Source of the DNA: [Mycobacterium] fortunisiensis
GTDB taxonomy: Bacteria > Actinomycetota > Actinomycetes > Mycobacteriales > Mycobacteriaceae
DNA: 64,000 nucleotides
Assembly (NCBI RefSeq): GCF_019050325.1
Contig: NZ_VOMB01000016.1
Coordinates: 310,001 to 374,000, forward strand
Direction of reading: 5' to 3'
Position numbers and translations under genes: made by a program. Positions 61,397 to 64,000 of the stretch are shown here, piece after piece. Each line of letters opens with the position of its first letter. Position 1 is the first letter of the stretch. Under the pieces are notes generated by a model. It saw nothing but the letters and a program-made list of their open reading frames with translations, had not been told where the DNA came from and ran no database searches.

Positions 61397-61750
61397 ATCC
61401 AGCGTGAGACTACGACTGCCGGCCCTCCGGGCGCCGGACCGGTGCGGACCTGCATCGGATGTCGCAGACGAGAGCTGGCCGTCGAACTGCTTCGTGTGGT
61501 TGCGGTGGTCAATGGAATCGGCGAATGCGTCCTGACCGTTGACACTGCTCGACATCTGCCGGGGCGGGGTGCCTGGTTGCACCCCGATCCGCAGTGTCTA
61601 CACGCGTCGCTCCGGCGGCGGGCCTTCGGCCGAGCGCTGCGGATCGCCGGTTCACCGGACACCTCCGCGGTGGTCGAGGCCTTCGAAGCATTCGAAGATC
61701 GCGCCGCCACGGCAACAGAACAGGTAGCGAAGAACATGAGCACACCGTGA
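61394..61750 (+). CDS. ylxR: YlxR family RNA-binding protein
   Basis: A 118-residue protein with the YlxR/RnpM signature RTCIGCRRRELAVELLRVVA near 18-37. The conserved ARHLPGRGAWLHPDPQCLHA follows near 52-71 and LRRRAFGRALR near 74. Family members bind structured RNA and have been linked to RNase P modulation. The gene sits between nusA and infB as in most bacteria. GTG 61394 agrees with a leaderless promoter; the longer frame to 61088 runs through the small Cys-rich gene and is not coding. It ends 79 bp before infB. Confidence 0.85.
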   Translation: MIQRETTTAGPPGAGPVRTCIGCRRRELAVELLRVVAVVNGIGECVLTVDTARHLPGRGAWLHPDPQCLHASLRRRAFGRALRIAGSPDTSAVVEAFEAFEDRAATATEQVAKNMSTP

Positions 61751-61829
61751 AGTCCCGATGACCATGCGTCATAGCTAAACCCGAGGCGCGGCGCCTACCA
61801 CCGCTGTTGCCTCCAGATGAGGAGATGTA

Positions 61830-64000
61830 GTGGCAGGTAAGGCCCGTGTACACGAGTTGGCAAAGGAACTCGGTGTCACAAGTAAGGAGCTCCTAGCAAA
61901 GCTCAAGGAGCAAGGGGAGTTCGTCAAGTCGGCGTCCTCCACCGTGGAGGCGCCGGTTGCGCGCCGACTGCGGGAATCGTTCGGCGCAAAGTCGGGTGCC
62001 AAGAAGCCCGAAGACAAACCCCGTCCGCAGGGCAACGGTGCGGCTGCGCCCAAGCCCGGCGCCCCCAGCCCCGCGACGGCGGCCAAGCCAGCCCCGGCAA
62101 AGCCGGCTGCCCCGGCGGCTGAAGCCCCGGCTCCGGCTGCTGAAGCCCCGGCACGTCCGGCAGCCCCCAAGCCCGGTGCTCCGCAGCCCCCGGCCGAGCC
62201 GAGTGCCCCGGCCGCTGCGGCCACCCCCAGCGCTCCGGAGAAGGCAGCGCCGGCACCGGGAGCCACCCCTGGCCCCCGGCCGACCCCCGGTCCGCGTCCG
62301 GGCCCGGCGTCGGGTGCCCCGAAGCCGGCGCCGCGTGCCCCGCGGGTCGGCAACAACCCGTTCTCCACGCAGCAGCCGGTTGAGCGGCCCATTCCCCGTC
62401 CGCAGCCCCGGCCCGGTGCGCCGCGCCCCGGCGGCGGCCCCCGTCCGTCGCCCGGCAACATGCCGCCGCGTCCGGCCGGTGCCGGCGCGCCCGGCCGTGG
62501 CGGACCGCGCCCCGGTCCGCGTCCGGGCGGTGGACCCCGTCCCGGCGCCGGTCAGGGCGGTCGTCCCGGCGGCGGCGGTGGTGGCAACTACCGCGGCGGC
62601 GGTGCCGGTGGCGGTGGCGGTGCCGGTGGAGGCGCGGCCGCTGGAGGCTTCCGGGGTCGCCCCGGTGGCGGCGGTCGTCCGGGACAGCGCGGTGGCGCGG
62701 CCGGTGCGTTCGGTCGTCCCGGCGGTGCCCCCAAGCGTGGCCGCAAGTCGAAGCGGGCGAAACGCGCCGAATACGAGAACATGCAGGCCCCGGTCGTCGG
62801 CGGGGTGCGGTTGCCGCACGGCAACGGCGAGACCATCCGGCTGGCCCGCGGTGCCTCGCTGAGCGACTTCGCCGACAAGATCAACGCCAACCCGGCCTCG
62901 CTGGTGCAGGCGCTGTTCAACCTCGGTGAGATGGTCACCGCGACCCAGTCGGTCGGCGACGACATCCTGGAGCTGCTCGGCGGCGAGATGAACTACAAGG
63001 TTCAGGTCGTCTCGCCCGAGGACGAGGACCGTGAGCTGCTGCAGTCCTTCGACCTCACCTACGGCGAGGACGAGGGCGGCGAGGACGACCTCGAGTTCCG
63101 CCCGCCGGTCGTCACGGTCATGGGTCACGTCGACCACGGCAAGACCCGACTGCTGGACACCATCCGCAACGCCAGCGTCCGCGAGGGCGAGGCCGGCGGC
63201 ATCACCCAGCACATCGGCGCCTACCAGGTGGAGGTCGATCTGGACGGCACCGTCCGGCCGATCACCTTCATCGACACCCCCGGTCACGAGGCGTTCACCG
63301 CCATGCGTGCCCGCGGTGCGAAGGCCACCGACATCGCGATCCTGGTGGTCGCCGCCGACGACGGCGTCATGCCGCAGACGGTGGAGGCCATCAACCACGC
63401 GCAGGCCGCTGACGTGCCGATCGTGGTCGCGGTCAACAAGATCGACAAGGAAGGTGCCGACCCGGCCAAGATCCGGGCGCAGCTCACCGAATACAACCTG
63501 GTGGCCGAGGACTATGGCGGCGACACCATGTTCGTCGACATCTCGGCCAAGCAGGGCACCAACATCGAGGCGCTGCTGGAGGCGGTCGTGCTGACCGCCG
63601 ACGCGGCCCTGGACCTGCGGGCCAACCCCGACATGGAGGCCCAGGGTGTGGCCATCGAGGCGCACCTGGACCGCGGTCGCGGTCCGGTGGCCACGGTGCT
63701 CATCCAGCGCGGAACGCTGCGGGTCGGCGACTCGGTGGTGGCCGGCGATGCCTATGGCCGCGTCCGCCGCATGGTCGACGAGCACGGCGACGATGTCGTC
63801 GAGGCGCTGCCCTCGCGTCCGGTCCAGGTCATCGGCTTCACGTCGGTGCCCGGTGCCGGTGACAACTTCCTGGTTGTCGACGAGGACCGCATCGCCCGTC
63901 AGATCGCCGACCGGCGCAGCGCGCGCAAGCGCAACGCCCTGGCCGCGCGCAGCCGCAAGCGGATCAGCCTGGAAGACCTGGATTCGGCGCTGAAGGAAAC
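61830..64000 (+). CDS. infB: translation initiation factor IF-2 (3' partial)
   Basis: The first ~723 codons of IF-2, a GTPase that delivers initiator tRNA. The N-terminal IF2_N domain is visible ([20 protein letters not shown], then [20 protein letters not shown]). It is followed by a ~240-residue low-complexity Ala/Pro/Gly/Arg region (about 60-310). The G domain carries GHVDHGKT near 432, DTPGHEAF near 479 and NKID near 534. GTG 61830 is preceded by AGGAG (61820-61824). The gene runs off the right edge. A long frame on the opposite strand over the Gly/Pro region is a compositional shadow. Confidence 0.95.
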   Translation, partial: MAGKARVHELAKELGVTSKELLAKLKEQGEFVKSASSTVEAPVARRLRESFGAKSGAKKPEDKPRPQGNGAAAPKPGAPSPATAAKPAPAKPAAPAAEAPAPAAEAPARPAAPKPGAPQPPAEPSAPAAAATPSAPEKAAPAPGATPGPRPTPGPRPGPASGAPKPAPRAPRVGNNPFSTQQPVERPIPRPQPRPGAPRPGGGPRPSPGNMPPRPAGAGAPGRGGPRPGPRPGGGPRPGAGQGGRPGGGGGGNYRGGGAGGGGGAGGGAAAGGFRGRPGGGGRPGQRGGAAGAFGRPGGAPKRGRKSKRAKRAEYENMQAPVVGGVRLPHGNGETIRLARGASLSDFADKINANPASLVQALFNLGEMVTATQSVGDDILELLGGEMNYKVQVVSPEDEDRELLQSFDLTYGEDEGGEDDLEFRPPVVTVMGHVDHGKTRLLDTIRNASVREGEAGGITQHIGAYQVEVDLDGTVRPITFIDTPGHEAFTAMRARGAKATDIAILVVAADDGVMPQTVEAINHAQAADVPIVVAVNKIDKEGADPAKIRAQLTEYNLVAEDYGGDTMFVDISAKQGTNIEALLEAVVLTADAALDLRANPDMEAQGVAIEAHLDRGRGPVATVLIQRGTLRVGDSVVAGDAYGRVRRMVDEHGDDVVEALPSRPVQVIGFTSVPGAGDNFLVVDEDRIARQIADRRSARKRNALAARSRKRISLEDLDSALKE

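Noticed and set aside
62000..62720. Repeats in the infB Ala/Pro/Gly region
   Set aside because: This is ordinary low-complexity linker coding sequence in IF-2 of high-GC actinobacteria, not a DNA repeat element.
61893..63785. 630-residue Gly/Arg-rich frame on the minus strand
   Set aside because: It is a compositional shadow of the low-complexity and G-domain parts of infB.
1..64000. CRISPR arrays, insertion sequences, prophage, tRNA and rRNA genes
   Set aside because: No regularly spaced direct repeats with unique spacers, transposase, integrase or phage genes, and no tRNA- or rRNA-like sequence were recognised by eye. A tRNAscan or Infernal run would be decisive for short RNAs.

Overview
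The window is chromosomal DNA of a fast-growing mycobacterium (Mycolicibacterium-like). It has very high GC content and GTG/TTG starts next to ATG. It carries mycobacterium-typical genes (mycothione reductase, EfpA, F420-type LLM oxidoreductase, an EspI-like ATPase, DUF2631 and DUF4439 proteins). From about 18 kb to the end, the gene order matches the reverse of M. tuberculosis Rv2870c to Rv2839c (dxr-rip1-ispG ... mapB ... glnA4 ... mtr ... mqo ... cobO-cobB-cysG-efpA-proS ... rimP-nusA-ylxR-infB). That match is from memory, not from an alignment. I found no rRNA, tRNA, CRISPR array, insertion sequence or prophage.

1-9.7 kb is accessory catabolism. It starts with the end of an FMN-dependent alpha-hydroxy-acid oxidase. 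A leftward thioesterase/SMP-30 lactonase pair follows, then a tightly coupled rightward seven-gene operon: NIPSNAP-like protein, P450, zinc-site MDR dehydrogenase, HpcH-type aldolase, SDR, Baeyer-Villiger-type monooxygenase and HSL-type esterase. The enzyme set suggests hydroxylation, oxidation to a ketone, oxygen insertion, ester or lactone opening and retro-aldol cleavage of an unknown alicyclic or terpenoid-like substrate.

9.7-18 kb is a mixed stretch: an orphan ParA/EspI-like ATPase, SRPBCC, DUF427, two proteins of unknown function, a TesB-like thioesterase, DUF2631, an LLM oxidoreductase and a convergent pair of unknown membrane proteins. Two convergent gene ends here carry short tandem repeats (24 bp and 26 bp) that duplicate the terminal codons and stop.

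18-30 kb holds the MEP-pathway genes dxr and ispG around the site-2 protease rip1, a GNAT protein, a divergent peroxiredoxin-like/TetR pair, a penicillin-binding lipoprotein, a DUF1707 protein, a PaaI-type thioesterase, methionine aminopeptidase and cobQ. 30-38 kb has a lipoprotein, a probably inactive alpha/beta-hydrolase, a two-gene N-acetylglutaminylglutamine amide (osmolyte) locus and a SWIM-SNF2 helicase. 38-43 kb is a glutamine-synthetase-like/PuuD-like/aldehyde dehydrogenase/SDR/GntR operon that looks like gamma-glutamylated amine catabolism.

43-54 kb contains an ArsR regulator with the nickel/cobalt permease NicT, mtr, an alpha/beta-hydrolase, mqo, a GNAT protein, a fused chelatase, and cobO, cobB and a cysG-type gene for corrinoid synthesis. 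54-64 kb contains efpA, proS, two DUF4439-type proteins, rimP, nusA, ylxR and infB (cut by the window end). Two overlooked small Cys-rich genes lie here: a 32-residue ORF just before proS and a 56-residue protein between nusA and ylxR. The second has its own promoter, a CsoR/RicR-like palindrome and a terminator, and sits beside an MmpS-like gene remnant.
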